Positions 9,644 through 18,800 of a DNA stretch of 64,000 bases are shown here, in pieces. The stretch covers positions 13,049,571-13,113,570 of the forward strand of contig OY747716.1 of assembly GCA_963556495.2 (NCBI GenBank), given 5' to 3'. Position 1 is the stretch's first letter. Every line of letters starts with the position of its first letter. The translations under genes were made by a program, and so were the position numbers. Source of the DNA: Valencia hispanica (lineage: Eukaryota; Chordata; Actinopteri; Cyprinodontiformes; Valenciidae). Below the pieces are notes generated by a model. That model saw only the letters and a program-made list of their open reading frames with translations, searched no databases and was not told the origin of the DNA.

Positions 9644-10735
9644 ATGTCAGAACAGAGGGTGTTGACCAATGCATACTATGACCCCGCCCATCCGGGGAGC
9701 TATGGGGGTGTTGACAGATTGAGAAGGGGTTTAAAGGACAGAGAAGGACGTGTGATCGGTGTCGAAAAAGTAAAAGACTTTCTTTCAGGCGAGGACACCT
9801 ACACGTTGCATAAACCTGCACGAGTAAAGTTTCCCCGGAATCGTGTTTTTGTAACCAAACCCTTGAAGCAATTCCAGGCCGACTTATGTGACATGCAAGC
9901 CTTGGCGACACATAACGACGGATTCAACTATTTACTAACAGTGATTGATGTCTTTTCAAAAAAGGCGTATGTGCGTGCTTTAAAGAGAAAGACGGGGTGT
10001 GAGGTCGTTAAGGGGTTTGAATCAGTTTTTCAAGAGAGTCAAATTCCACAAAAATTACAGACGGATGCTGGTAAAGAGTTTTATAATAAACAATTTAAGT
10101 TAATGATGAAGAAATATGGTATTACCCACTTTAGTACAGCCAGTGATCTAAAGGCATCTGTTGTTGAGCGCTTCAATCGCACTCTGAAGGGTAGAATGTG
10201 GAGATATTTCACCGCTAATAACACCTTCCGGTACATCGACGTCCTTCAAAAGCTAGTGGAGAGTTACAACCACAGCTTCCACTCAAGCATTAAGATGACA
10301 CCTATGCAAGTGACGTCAGAGAATACTCCTCAAGTCATGAAAAACCTCTATTGCATCACCCCATCGATAGACTCTGGTAAAATAAAGACAAAGTTTAAGA
10401 AAGGGGATCTGGTCAGAATATCAAAGCTACGTGGGGTATTTGATAAGAAATATGAGAACAGCTTCACAGATGAAATATTTACGGTTGACCGTTGCATACT
10501 CCGCTACCCCCCAGTGTACGAGTTAGTTGATTATGATCAGGATCGAATACACGGATCGTTTTATGAGGCCGAATTGCAGAAAGTAAAAATTATTGGTGAG
10601 CGGGTGTATAACGTGGACAAGATTTTAAAGCGGCGGAGAGTCAACGGGGAGGACCAAGTCTTTGTGAGGTGGAGAAATTGGCCCGAAAAATTCAACAGTT
10701 GGGTCAGAGCCTCAGATGTTAAAAGTGTCAAATAA
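9644..10735 (+). CDS. INT: Retroviral-type integrase with C-terminal chromodomain (363 aa)
   Basis: Inserts the linear element DNA into the host genome and makes the 6-bp target duplication. The catalytic core (about residues 74-230) has D80 in FQADLCDM, D141 in TDAGKEF and E175 in VVERFNR, with 33 residues between the last two acids. Residues 250-310 form an SH3-like linker. Residues 318-358 (beginning RVYNVDKIL, with VRWRNWP and SWV) are a chromodomain, which could direct insertion to modified histones. A canonical HHCC zinc finger is not obvious at the N-terminus. The ATG at 9644 is the first in frame after a stop. The frame is intact and the length fits Polinton integrases. It lies between the Cys/His genes and the structural cluster. 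Confidence 0.95.
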   Translation: MSEQRVLTNAYYDPAHPGSYGGVDRLRRGLKDREGRVIGVEKVKDFLSGEDTYTLHKPARVKFPRNRVFVTKPLKQFQADLCDMQALATHNDGFNYLLTVIDVFSKKAYVRALKRKTGCEVVKGFESVFQESQIPQKLQTDAGKEFYNKQFKLMMKKYGITHFSTASDLKASVVERFNRTLKGRMWRYFTANNTFRYIDVLQKLVESYNHSFHSSIKMTPMQVTSENTPQVMKNLYCITPSIDSGKIKTKFKKGDLVRISKLRGVFDKKYENSFTDEIFTVDRCILRYPPVYELVDYDQDRIHGSFYEAELQKVKIIGERVYNVDKILKRRRVNGEDQVFVRWRNWPEKFNSWVRASDVKSVK

Positions 10736-10773
10736 TATCGCCCACAAAACCGTGTAACACATCGTCGATTCAC

Positions 10774-10780
10774 TATAAAG
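10774..10780 (+). promoter_or_regulatory. TATA-like box before the structural gene cluster
   Basis: TATAAAG stands 85 bases before the ATG of the penton-like gene, in the only sizeable gap (129 bases) between the integrase and the structural genes. Proposed as the start of a late transcript; inferred only. Confidence 0.4.
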
Positions 10781-10864
10781 CGTGGGTTCTACAGACTATG
10801 ATTAATTAGTAAACCTTACCCTCCAAAGCCTTTAGATGACTTTTTTTGCTCCATCAAATTCACA

Positions 10865-11674
10865 ATGTCTGATGAGGGGTTCTATGTAACTCTACCTTCC
10901 AACGCCAGCGGAGAGGTATTTAAAGATAACACGAGCTCAAATTATACTACAGACCTTCCAAAGGCTATTGAGCTAAGTGGAGACTGGGTAGTGGGACTGT
11001 GTGAAATTGTCTACCCTCATACATGGTATAACCTGTCGGATCAGCATTCGTACATTGATTTAAAGAAGGTTGTTTATGAGGTGGGAGACAAATCTAAAGA
11101 TGAGAGGAATACACCCCGTATAGAATACGCCAGGTCCAAGTTTTCCGGAGGGGGATATTTTGAGAGACCTCAAGACCTCTCAGATGCTCTAGTCCCAGCC
11201 GTGAAGAAATATGACAGGAGCATCGATCTAACCTACAATAATGTCTCGAAAAAGTTTGACTTCAAGGGGGATGGAAGATACAAAATTCGAGCTAGCAACC
11301 CTCTCTCCATCATGCTCGGTTTGAACGCTGACGAATGGTGGACCATCTCCAACAGACCTGCGCCCCACCCAGCGGATCTCGGCACTGGTGTATATAACCT
11401 GTTTGTCTACACAGACATAATCCATTTCCAAACTGTTGGTGACAGTCACTCACCTCTGCTCGGTGTCGTAAACATAAATGGTAAATTCGGTGACGTGATT
11501 GGTGTGAGGTATAACACAGTGCATTACCTCCCCGTTTCAAAAAGCTATATTAAGACAATCTGCATACAGGTAAAAACAGATCGTAACGAGTGTGTGAACT
11601 TTGTATACGGGAAGACGATCGTGAAGCTGCACTTTAAACCGGTTTTGACACCTGCGGTAAAATGGCATATTTAA
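10865..11674 (+). CDS. Minor capsid (penton-like) protein, single jelly-roll (269 aa)
   Basis: The N-terminus (about residues 5-60) has the pattern usual for Polinton/adintovirus minor capsid proteins: a short FYVTLPSN strand, a block ending in NTSSNYTTDLPK, then GDWVVGLCEIVYPHTWYNL. In the virus-like particle model it would form the pentamers at capsid vertices. The beta-rich remainder shows no enzyme motif. The ATG at 10865 follows a 129-base gap with a TATA-like box. Its 3' end overlaps the next ORF by 13 bases. The family is recognised from recalled sequence patterns. The assignment is firm as to Polinton origin and good as to the minor capsid role. Confidence 0.85.
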   Translation: MSDEGFYVTLPSNASGEVFKDNTSSNYTTDLPKAIELSGDWVVGLCEIVYPHTWYNLSDQHSYIDLKKVVYEVGDKSKDERNTPRIEYARSKFSGGGYFERPQDLSDALVPAVKKYDRSIDLTYNNVSKKFDFKGDGRYKIRASNPLSIMLGLNADEWWTISNRPAPHPADLGTGVYNLFVYTDIIHFQTVGDSHSPLLGVVNINGKFGDVIGVRYNTVHYLPVSKSYIKTICIQVKTDRNECVNFVYGKTIVKLHFKPVLTPAVKWHI

Positions 11675-12108
11675 CACACAGACCAGAACCAACGCGGTTT
11701 GTACAATATTATGTGAACCAGACGGGTGGAGAGCTACCCGGGTTTTCAGGACAGCCTGTCATGTATGGTCGTGGATTTGGATCTGTGTTTGCCCGCCTCT
11801 TCCGATTTATATCCCCATTTGTTAAGAAAGGAGTGTCTATTGCTAAACCGCACCTTAAAGCTGCGGCATCGAATATAGCTTCGGACGTCTTTGGGAGGGC
11901 GGTCAATAAAATCAAGAGCAAGATCGGTCAGAATTCTGATGCTCAGGAAGGTTCAGGAATAATGATCTTATCAAGACGAGGTCGAAAGAGACCCCCTGGA
12001 GAGCGTGTTTGGATGACTAGAAAACAAGCCAAGACAAAGAAAAAGAAACCACTCAGGGTGAGCAGGCAGAGGGGAAGGAAGTCCGGCAGAGGCTCTGACA
12101 TATTTTAA
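11662..12108 (+). CDS. Small basic virion-type protein with hydrophobic/amphipathic region (148 aa)
   Basis: Residues 20-23 read QTGG. Residues 34-75 form a Gly/Phe-rich then helical segment (GRGFGSVFARLFRFISPFVKKG), probably amphipathic. Residues 105-148 are strongly basic (runs of Lys and Arg). This resembles the core or membrane-active proteins of adenoviruses in composition, and similar small proteins sit next to the capsid genes in other Polintons. A role in DNA condensation or membrane disruption is inference. The gene overlaps the penton-like ORF by 13 bases and ends 12 bases before the major capsid gene. The QTGG word also occurs in the 112-residue protein on the other strand and may be a protease site. 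Confidence 0.8.
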   Translation: MAYLTHRPEPTRFVQYYVNQTGGELPGFSGQPVMYGRGFGSVFARLFRFISPFVKKGVSIAKPHLKAAASNIASDVFGRAVNKIKSKIGQNSDAQEGSGIMILSRRGRKRPPGERVWMTRKQAKTKKKKPLRVSRQRGRKSGRGSDIF

Positions 12109-12120
12109 CCGAATAGGAAT

Positions 12121-13428
12121 ATGGCTCTACTACATGTCAAATCGGGAGAGTGTACGCTCGGTGAGCTTGACTTATTTTCAGCGCCTATGACTCAACTATC
12201 GGTAGAGGATAAGCTGTACACTGAGATTTCACCCCTTTCAGCCATCACCGATGGAGGACCGATAGAATATTTTATCCCTGGTGGGGGCGAGTCATATACC
12301 GATTTAAATGACATGTTGATCCATCTCAGAGTTAAAATTAGCAATGCTAACGGTTCGCCCATGGCTCGTGACGCTAAGGTCGGCTTAATTAACTACCCTC
12401 TGAACACAATTTTTTCCCAATGTGATGTAACCCTTGGAGACCGTTTAATATCGCAGTCCAGCGCTACGCATCCTTATAGAGCTATGATCGAAACATTGCT
12501 TAATTATTCAGATCAAACCCTTAAAAGCCAGTTCAGTGCAGGGCTTTTTTATAAAGATACAGCCGATGAAATGGATTCTACAGAGACTATTGATGGACCG
12601 AATGAAGGATTAAACCAACGTGCCTCCTTTACAGCCCAATCTCAAGAGGTGCACCTGCTAGGACCGCTTCATGCTGACATATTATTCTGTGAAAGACTAC
12701 TTTTGAACTCTGTTGACATAAGAATTAAGCTAACACGAGCAAGCGATGCGTTCTGTCTTATGGGGGCTGCAGATTCTACTTTCAAACTATGGATTTTAGG
12801 TGCAGCTCTCTTTGTCAAAAAGGTGACTGTATCTCCCGCCGTACGGCTCGGTCATGAGACCGCATTAATGAAAGGAAATGCTTTGTACCCGGTATCGCGT
12901 GTGAATGTAAAAACATACTCTATACCTGAACATTCAAGAATATGCACTCAGGAGAACCTGTTCTTGGGTATGACACCTAAATATGTGGTTATTTCGATGG
13001 TTAATCACCAGGCCTTCACAGGAGCGCGCAATTTGAATCCGTTTTCATTCAACCATTATAATATGGAGTATCTAGCTCTGTCCCGTGATGGTAGACAGAT
13101 TCCTGCTAAGGCCTTCCAACCCAACTTCGATCAGGGTAATTCTGTACGAGAATATTACAACCTGTTTACATCCACAGGGAGGCATTTAAAGGATCTCCCC
13201 CTAAGCATAACTAGGGAGGACTTTAACACGGGTTACGCATTATTTGCTTTTAATCTCGACCCATGTGCTGAATCTGAAGCACTATCACCAGTACGCAGTG
13301 GTAACATTAGGCTAGAAATGAGATTCAGAACACCGTTACCGCACACAACAACGCTGATTGTATACGCGTGCTACGACTCCATCCTGGAAATAGACTCTAA
13401 AAGAAGAGTTTTGGTGGATTATTATTAA
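12121..13428 (+). CDS. Major capsid protein, double jelly-roll (435 aa)
   Basis: The main shell protein of the predicted virion. The N-terminal part has the Polinton hexon pattern: a GGPIEYFIPGGG stretch at about residues 45-56, strand-rich sequence to NYPLNTIFSQCDV near 91-103, and HPYRAMIETLLNY near 117-129. A second beta-rich half runs to the end. The length of 435 residues is near the shorter end of what I recall for the family. The ATG at 12121 comes 12 bases after the stop of the basic protein, and the stop is 12 bases before the protease ATG. The frame is intact. Identification rests on pattern recall and on its place between penton-like and protease genes. Confidence 0.9.
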   Translation: MALLHVKSGECTLGELDLFSAPMTQLSVEDKLYTEISPLSAITDGGPIEYFIPGGGESYTDLNDMLIHLRVKISNANGSPMARDAKVGLINYPLNTIFSQCDVTLGDRLISQSSATHPYRAMIETLLNYSDQTLKSQFSAGLFYKDTADEMDSTETIDGPNEGLNQRASFTAQSQEVHLLGPLHADILFCERLLLNSVDIRIKLTRASDAFCLMGAADSTFKLWILGAALFVKKVTVSPAVRLGHETALMKGNALYPVSRVNVKTYSIPEHSRICTQENLFLGMTPKYVVISMVNHQAFTGARNLNPFSFNHYNMEYLALSRDGRQIPAKAFQPNFDQGNSVREYYNLFTSTGRHLKDLPLSITREDFNTGYALFAFNLDPCAESEALSPVRSGNIRLEMRFRTPLPHTTTLIVYACYDSILEIDSKRRVLVDYY

Positions 13429-13440
13429 CCACTTGGAAAC

Positions 13441-13983
13441 ATGAATAATCACGAACTCGATGCAATACTCAGTCATCTGCTTGGGAAGCTTTTCTGCGGT
13501 GTATGGGCCAGCGACCAACTGGAGCTGCTACCACTAACATTCCCCAGACCGGCTTATTTTATCGTCAATACACACCCTTCTAACATGCCTGGGGAACACT
13601 GGCTAGCCCTCACTCTGGAAGAGGGTGGTAAAGCAACGTTTTTTGACTCTTACGGGTACTCACCAGAATTTGTCTATTACCCTTCATCCATTTTGGATTT
13701 TTTGAAAGATCGTTCGTCTGTGATAATGTACCATAACCAACAATTTCAGAGCGTTCAATCTTCTGTTTGTGGGCATCACTGTATTTTTTATTTATGCCAT
13801 AGAGCCTGTGGTCTCTCCATGCAACAAGTTTTATCAAAGTATTGTCAAATTCCTGAATCAAATGATGAGCTTGTATCTAACTTTGTCAAAAAGTATGTGA
13901 AATGTGCTATGAAGCGAAACACAACGTTTTTCACGCATAGAACCTGTTCTCTAGATGTGTTTAAAGATTGTTACGGGTTTTGA
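13441..13983 (+). CDS. PRO: Adenain-type maturation cysteine protease (180 aa)
   Basis: Processes capsid precursors in related viruses. The catalytic set is in the adenain order: H53 in GEHWLAL, D69 in FFDSYG, Q103, and C110 in SSVCGHHC. Q103 lies seven residues before C110, as in the adenovirus enzyme family (oxyanion-hole Gln). The ATG is the first in frame and follows the major capsid stop by 12 bases. The gene is complete and all active-site residues are present. An AATAAA at 14040-14045 follows it, marking the end of the plus-strand structural cluster. Confidence 0.93.
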   Translation: MNNHELDAILSHLLGKLFCGVWASDQLELLPLTFPRPAYFIVNTHPSNMPGEHWLALTLEEGGKATFFDSYGYSPEFVYYPSSILDFLKDRSSVIMYHNQQFQSVQSSVCGHHCIFYLCHRACGLSMQQVLSKYCQIPESNDELVSNFVKKYVKCAMKRNTTFFTHRTCSLDVFKDCYGF

Positions 13984-14039
13984 TATGTAAGAGAATATGC
14001 ATCAAATGTATTAGACTTATGATGTTTAACATGGAATGA

Positions 14040-14084
14040 AATAAACCTGTACGCATGAAATTATGTGAACGCATATCGTTTATT
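14040..14084. terminator. Convergent polyadenylation signals of both gene arms
   Basis: AATAAA on the plus strand (14040-14045) follows the protease gene, and TTTATT (14079-14084, AATAAA on the minus strand) follows the 215-aa gene. The two arms end within 140 bases of each other. Confidence 0.7.
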
Positions 14085-14120
14085 ATGAAAAGAAACAACG
14101 CTTATTCAGTAGTAATGCAG

Positions 14121-14768
14121 CTAGGGGGAGAATGTGAGCCAGCTGGGGGCTCGGGTTGCCTTACGAAGAGACTTTTTACTGAAATGATCTTCCGCTCTGG
14201 TCCAGAGGGGTGATAAGGTAACACTCTTACGCTTTCTGCGTGGTACCTGCGCATTCTGAGGCCAAACTGGTGACATCATGAACGACCTCCTTCTTTCCCG
14301 CCGTTTTGTAGCAGTTGGAGCCTTTAAAGACGGCCAAACTGGTGACATCAATACGCGCTTTTTATTTTTTGATTTCCTGCCTGCTCTCTCATCCACGACA
14401 CTCTCAACGGCAGGTGTAGAAGAGGTCTCTAAGGAGTCTAGACCGTCTAAACCTCGGCTATACCCACTAACGATCTGGTTGTCCTTCGGGGGGTCATCAT
14501 TCGCACGGTCTCTCTGCAGCGATAGGGTGACACGCGGCTCTTCGTTCTCTCCTTGCTTAAGGAGGGTTAGGTATTTCTGAAGTAATGCGTGGTAGCGTTT
14601 AATTTTCTCGTACGATGCACTGTTTGGGTCATCCAATATTGCCTGCATGTCCTCATCAGTGTCATCCTGAGCCTTCTGTCGTATGGTTCCGGAGTTATCC
14701 CGTTGCTTCAGACGATTTAATTGATGCGGTGAGACTAGAAACATTTTCTGTGATGCTCTCAGTGTCAT
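14121..14768 (-). CDS. Conserved-position Polinton protein with three SPxW motifs (215 aa)
   Basis: Residues 9-75 (from MFLVSPHQL to a helix around YHALLQKYLTLL) look like a conserved Polinton helical domain with possible coiled coil. A linker to about residue 130 is acidic and Ser-rich. The C-terminal third has three copies of [ML]SP[VL]W at 141-145, 165-169 and 185-189, each after a basic cluster, and ends near APSWLTF. The start could also be the Met at residue 9 (14744), which begins the conserved part. The gene is last in the minus-strand arm, 9 bases after the stop of the 112-aa gene. I recognise the N-terminal part as a recurring Polinton protein but know no function. Confidence 0.8.
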   Translation of the reverse strand: MTLRASQKMFLVSPHQLNRLKQRDNSGTIRQKAQDDTDEDMQAILDDPNSASYEKIKRYHALLQKYLTLLKQGENEEPRVTLSLQRDRANDDPPKDNQIVSGYSRGLDGLDSLETSSTPAVESVVDERAGRKSKNKKRVLMSPVWPSLKAPTATKRRERRRSFMMSPVWPQNAQVPRRKRKSVTLSPLWTRAEDHFSKKSLRKATRAPSWLTFSP

Positions 14769-14777
14769 AATACACCT

Positions 14778-15116
14778 CTACCGGCGGAATATTCCAGCCA
14801 CCAATTCTCCGAGAAACGGCATTACAGCTGCAATCAGTGGGAGAATTCCTCCTGTCTGGGTTTTCAATGTCTGTCGTTTGCGCTTTAACCCCACCTTCCG
14901 ATCAGCCAACAGCCTGAGGATTTTTTTCTGCTTCTTAAGTCTGTTGTATTGTGTTGTGGACAGCTTGATGTTCCCTTTCAGCACATTTAAAGCAATCTCG
15001 CACAAGGTTTGTAGAAAGTCGGGAGAACAATGAGTTAGGATATCTTTACGTTTCTGGGGTGTGGAATGAAAAAGAGCCCCTAGTAACGGTGCATTTCTTT
15101 TTATGCGTGCCGACAT
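14778..15116 (-). CDS. Small Polinton protein with basic middle and hydrophobic tail (112 aa)
   Basis: I chose the ATG at 15116; the frame extends to a GTG at 15125, but that would overlap the ATPase stop. Residues 1-50 are mixed helical, 55-85 are Lys/Arg-rich, 86-89 read TQTG, and 91-109 form a hydrophobic stretch after a Gly-Gly pair. The plan (helical, basic, GG, hydrophobic end) recurs in small proteins of many Polintons, by memory. It resembles small core or membrane-acting virion proteins in composition. It sits 5 bases after the ATPase gene. The function is unknown; a virion role is inferred from the motif shared with the basic protein at 11662. Confidence 0.78.
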   Translation of the reverse strand: MSARIKRNAPLLGALFHSTPQKRKDILTHCSPDFLQTLCEIALNVLKGNIKLSTTQYNRLKKQKKILRLLADRKVGLKRKRQTLKTQTGGILPLIAAVMPFLGELVAGIFRR

Positions 15117-15121
15117 GTTGG

Positions 15122-15805
15122 TCACTTGTTCTTAGCTATGTAAACAGCCGGCCACTGTCCAGGAAGTAAACCTGTCCTGAGCCTGTATTGGTCTGGTGTG
15201 TCAGGGGTTAGGTCTACACATAAATAGCCGTGTGGTTGGCTCGTAGCATCTTCAAAACTCTCCATGAAAAAGGGTTTCTGTCCAGGGAAAATTTGACGTG
15301 CTAAATTTGCTACCTGCAATCTGTCACGTGGGTTTTTAAACAAGACCATATAATTACAATTAAGACTGATAGTTCGAGTATGTTTCCCCTTGAGAAACAC
15401 ATTCTGAGTCAACATCATAACGCTCATGTTTCTATGGTGTCGATATTGTGTAAATATTTTCACGACCTCTGGATGCTCAGCTGCTTGAAAGAGTACATCA
15501 TCGAGAATCAATAGATGCGATTGATCTGGGGGGAATAAAACATCATCTTCAAAGGAATGAGGCAATCCTTCGATGAATTTAATTGATTTATTAATCTTCA
15601 TCAATTCCGTATACAATGGTTGGAATGAAGTGTAGATCCAAACAATATTTTCAGGTACAGAATCCATCACATGTAGACAATTAATCAAAACATTTTTTAC
15701 AAAAAAAGACTTCCCACAGCCACTCGGGCCTACCACAAGACTTGAAAAAGGAGTTTTAAATCTTGGATCAAAGTTAATCGCTTCCAGTTCACCCTGATGC
15801 TGCAT
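15122..15805 (-). CDS. ATP: FtsK/HerA-type genome packaging ATPase (227 aa)
   Basis: Drives DNA into the capsid in related double jelly-roll viruses. Walker A is GPSGCGKS at residues 26-33, Walker B is LLILDDV at 98-104, and a MLTQN block at 131-135 fits the sensor motif of this superfamily. The ATG at 15805 is the first; a TTG further up (15817) would overlap the polymerase stop and is not needed. The gene begins 8 bases after the polymerase stop and ends 5 bases before the 112-aa gene. It is complete, with normal length for Polinton ATPases. Confidence 0.94.
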   Translation of the reverse strand: MQHQGELEAINFDPRFKTPFSSLVVGPSGCGKSFFVKNVLINCLHVMDSVPENIVWIYTSFQPLYTELMKINKSIKFIEGLPHSFEDDVLFPPDQSHLLILDDVLFQAAEHPEVVKIFTQYRHHRNMSVMMLTQNVFLKGKHTRTISLNCNYMVLFKNPRDRLQVANLARQIFPGQKPFFMESFEDATSQPHGYLCVDLTPDTPDQYRLRTGLLPGQWPAVYIAKNK

Positions 15806-15813
15806 TTTCCCCC

Positions 15814-18800
15814 TCAAAAACCAAATGGTAGCGTCGTTCCGTCTGGGAACAACCTCCGCTTGTCATAGACCACCCTGAAAGTTTTGGTAAATGAGTGATT
15901 CCTCAGATGGAACCCGTTTTTATCACGTTTGATGGAATGCTGCGGTGCTTTGAGTACCTCGCCTCTCTCACCACCCAGGTAACCGTCAACAAGTCCTGTC
16001 ATTGTATCAAAATTCACCCTTTCACAGCATTCTATGGTTCGCGATATCCCCTTTGCCCTCATCACGACCTTCCCCCTGTGCTTTGTCTGATACGAGTAAC
16101 TCTTTGGCCCTGCGGCAACAAACTCCTGAATGGTGTCCCCTGGTGGGAGCTCGTTTGTCAAGTCACCTAAATAGCTACCTGTCGGCAGAGAGCTCTCGCC
16201 TTCACGCACAACATAGATCACACTGTCTGTGTCAAGGTAGAGTACCCGTTCTTGGAGTTGGTGTAGGTATCTGAATAACTCTAGTCGTGCGTAAGCTGTT
16301 GTAAATGCGGCAACGAAGACATTGGTGGTTTTGTTAGGGGGCGTTACACAGTTTTTGTTGTACTTCCATTGAATCATGACCATCTTGGGGTTCAGAAAGC
16401 TGAAGTATGTCACAACGAACTTCCCTGAAAACAGGAACTCAAAAAACTTGTCAGGGTGTTTAATGATTGAGGTTTGGGTTTGGTCATTTTTTTGAGCAAA
16501 CTTCCCCCAAAGCGAATTCAAACACAGTTTGGCTACTTGACGTTTTGCCGGGTTTACTTTAATTTTTTCAGGGTCTAACTCTACACCCTGATTCATCATG
16601 AAATCCTGGATGTATTTCTGTTTGTCCTCCTCGCTCTCTACACCCTCAGGATAACCTGAAGCTTCCTGCTTGGTCTTCAAAAAGGAGTTGACATACTTTG
16701 CAAAGATCTGATCACTATGCTGCTCAAAGTGCCACACCTCAACGATCTGATCGATTCTGTAGCCGTGTGAAAGGGCTTCTTTAACCTCTTCAGACACCCA
16801 TACACCTGTTAAGGCTCTCTCAGTGTCAGTGTGGGTGCAACTATGTGTCTGATTGTTCTCCAATGCACATGTGCGACAGAGGGTGAATACAAGCTTTCCA
16901 TGATCTGTTCTGAATGGTAGAATGGGGAAATAAAGACCACGAGGTGGTGAAATGACTGCTTTGATAAATCCATAATAATTTCTAGGATCATCAAAGTTTT
17001 CCCTGATTATGATCGGGTGCCCTACAGGAAAGCTTTTTGTCTTCTGAACAAATGGGTAAAGACTACACACGTCCTGGTAAAGAACCTGCTCACCGGGGGC
17101 TGCAGAGTACCTCAACCTGACTGCACATGTACGCCCTCCAAAAAGCGCTTCACGGGGGGTAAGTGGTGCAGGAGCCTGGTAGGTCATCATGAACTGCTTC
17201 ACATCAGCGTTACTCTTCTTCATTTCTTCCCACACATGTTCCCACATCACCTCGAGCTCTATACCGTACACAGTCCTCAGCACATGCTCCCTCTCCATGG
17301 TGGCAGCGTAGAGCTGCCCATAAGGCACACCGGTCAATGGACTCTCAGCTGTTGGATAGCGACAGGTGCTGCAGCCATGATGCTCACACCCATGGAACTC
17401 AAACCCTATTTTACGCTCCCCTACCTCCAGGTAACCGTCTAAAAAGTATGATCCAATCTTTTTCTCACCACCTCTTAGAGCATGCTGTATTCCAACCCTC
17501 CATGTATGTGAAACATATTCCAACCATTCAACGGAAGCTGTGGAAAACTTTTTAAACTGTTCGCTGTAGTCTGTAGGTGAAGGCACAGCGAGAGTGTCTG
17601 CCTTCAAATGATTGCCTTGAAACACTTTCATACAAGCACTTGCGATGGTGATCCTGTTAAAAGGGTCAATCTGACTGTCGTTAAAAAACTCCTGACGAAA
17701 CCTTGTACATCCTTGTAGGAGTATCTCAACATCATTCTTACAGTAAAAGAGAGCCTCCTTTTTAAAGTCAAACACGCCCTTGCTAACCTCAGCGTACCAT
17801 GTATAGAATTCCTCCTGCTCAGCACGATTCATTCGCTCAACACCGTAAAATGATGGCAGCGGGTAAGAACCTACATAGCTCAGATTATCAGAGGATGAGA
17901 AACGGTGTGGGAAATAGCCCTTGCTATGGTCAGGAAAACCGAGGGCTTCAGGCATTTTACTAAGCTTCATGGCAAGGAAAGATAGGCTGTCAATGAACCT
18001 CAAACCGTAATCAGGATCAGTGATGCTCAGAATTTTACACCCTTGCATAATGATGTCAGGATTTAAACCCATCTCCGTCATTGAATTCAGAACAAGGTAG
18101 GAATCAAAAGCTCTAGCATTATGGGCTACACATGTGTAATTCCGACGGCCCGGCCTCCTGATTTCACGAATAAACTCCCGAATACAATCACTACCGTAGG
18201 CTGACCACTCCTCGCCAGATGTGGACTTTGAACAGATCAGAAATGGAACATGCTCACCCTGCGCACCAGGGAAAGTTTCAATATCGTAAAAAATCACCTT
18301 GTCACTTATTTCGGTATCGACAGAGCATGTTTGGATATAACATTTATGGTCCGATGCTGGCTGGTCCTTGTCAAGCTTACCCCCACAAATCCTACACTTC
18401 TTCCCTTGACACACATGCTTCTTGCCTGTTGTGAGACTCTGGTTATAGTTTAACCCACAGTTGGGACATTTCTTCACCTGATCACAATGACTGACCATCA
18501 CACGCGCCCTGGGTTTTAGCTCAGGTACTTTATGTCTATCGTAACACGTCTGGTTCTTGCAATATCTGTTACAGTCACGACAAAGAATCGGATTTGTAAC
18601 CCCCTGAGCACACGCTGCATCATTGCAGACAGCGCACGAACCTTTGCATACATGATTGTATTTATGCCCTATAGGATCGAAACAGTAGTGACAAATATCC
18701 CGAGCCCCTATAAAACCCTTCAAGTTTTTGATCCCGTAGTAATGGTCTCGGAAGTGCAATAGAAAAACAGTCCTGCTTCGGTCCTCAAAGTCGGTCTGAA

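Noticed and set aside
15117..15125. Four-base overlaps (ATGA type) among PolB, ATPase and the 112-aa gene
   Set aside because: They depend on GTG and TTG starts. With the ATGs at 15805 and 15116 the genes are separated by 8 and 5 bases.
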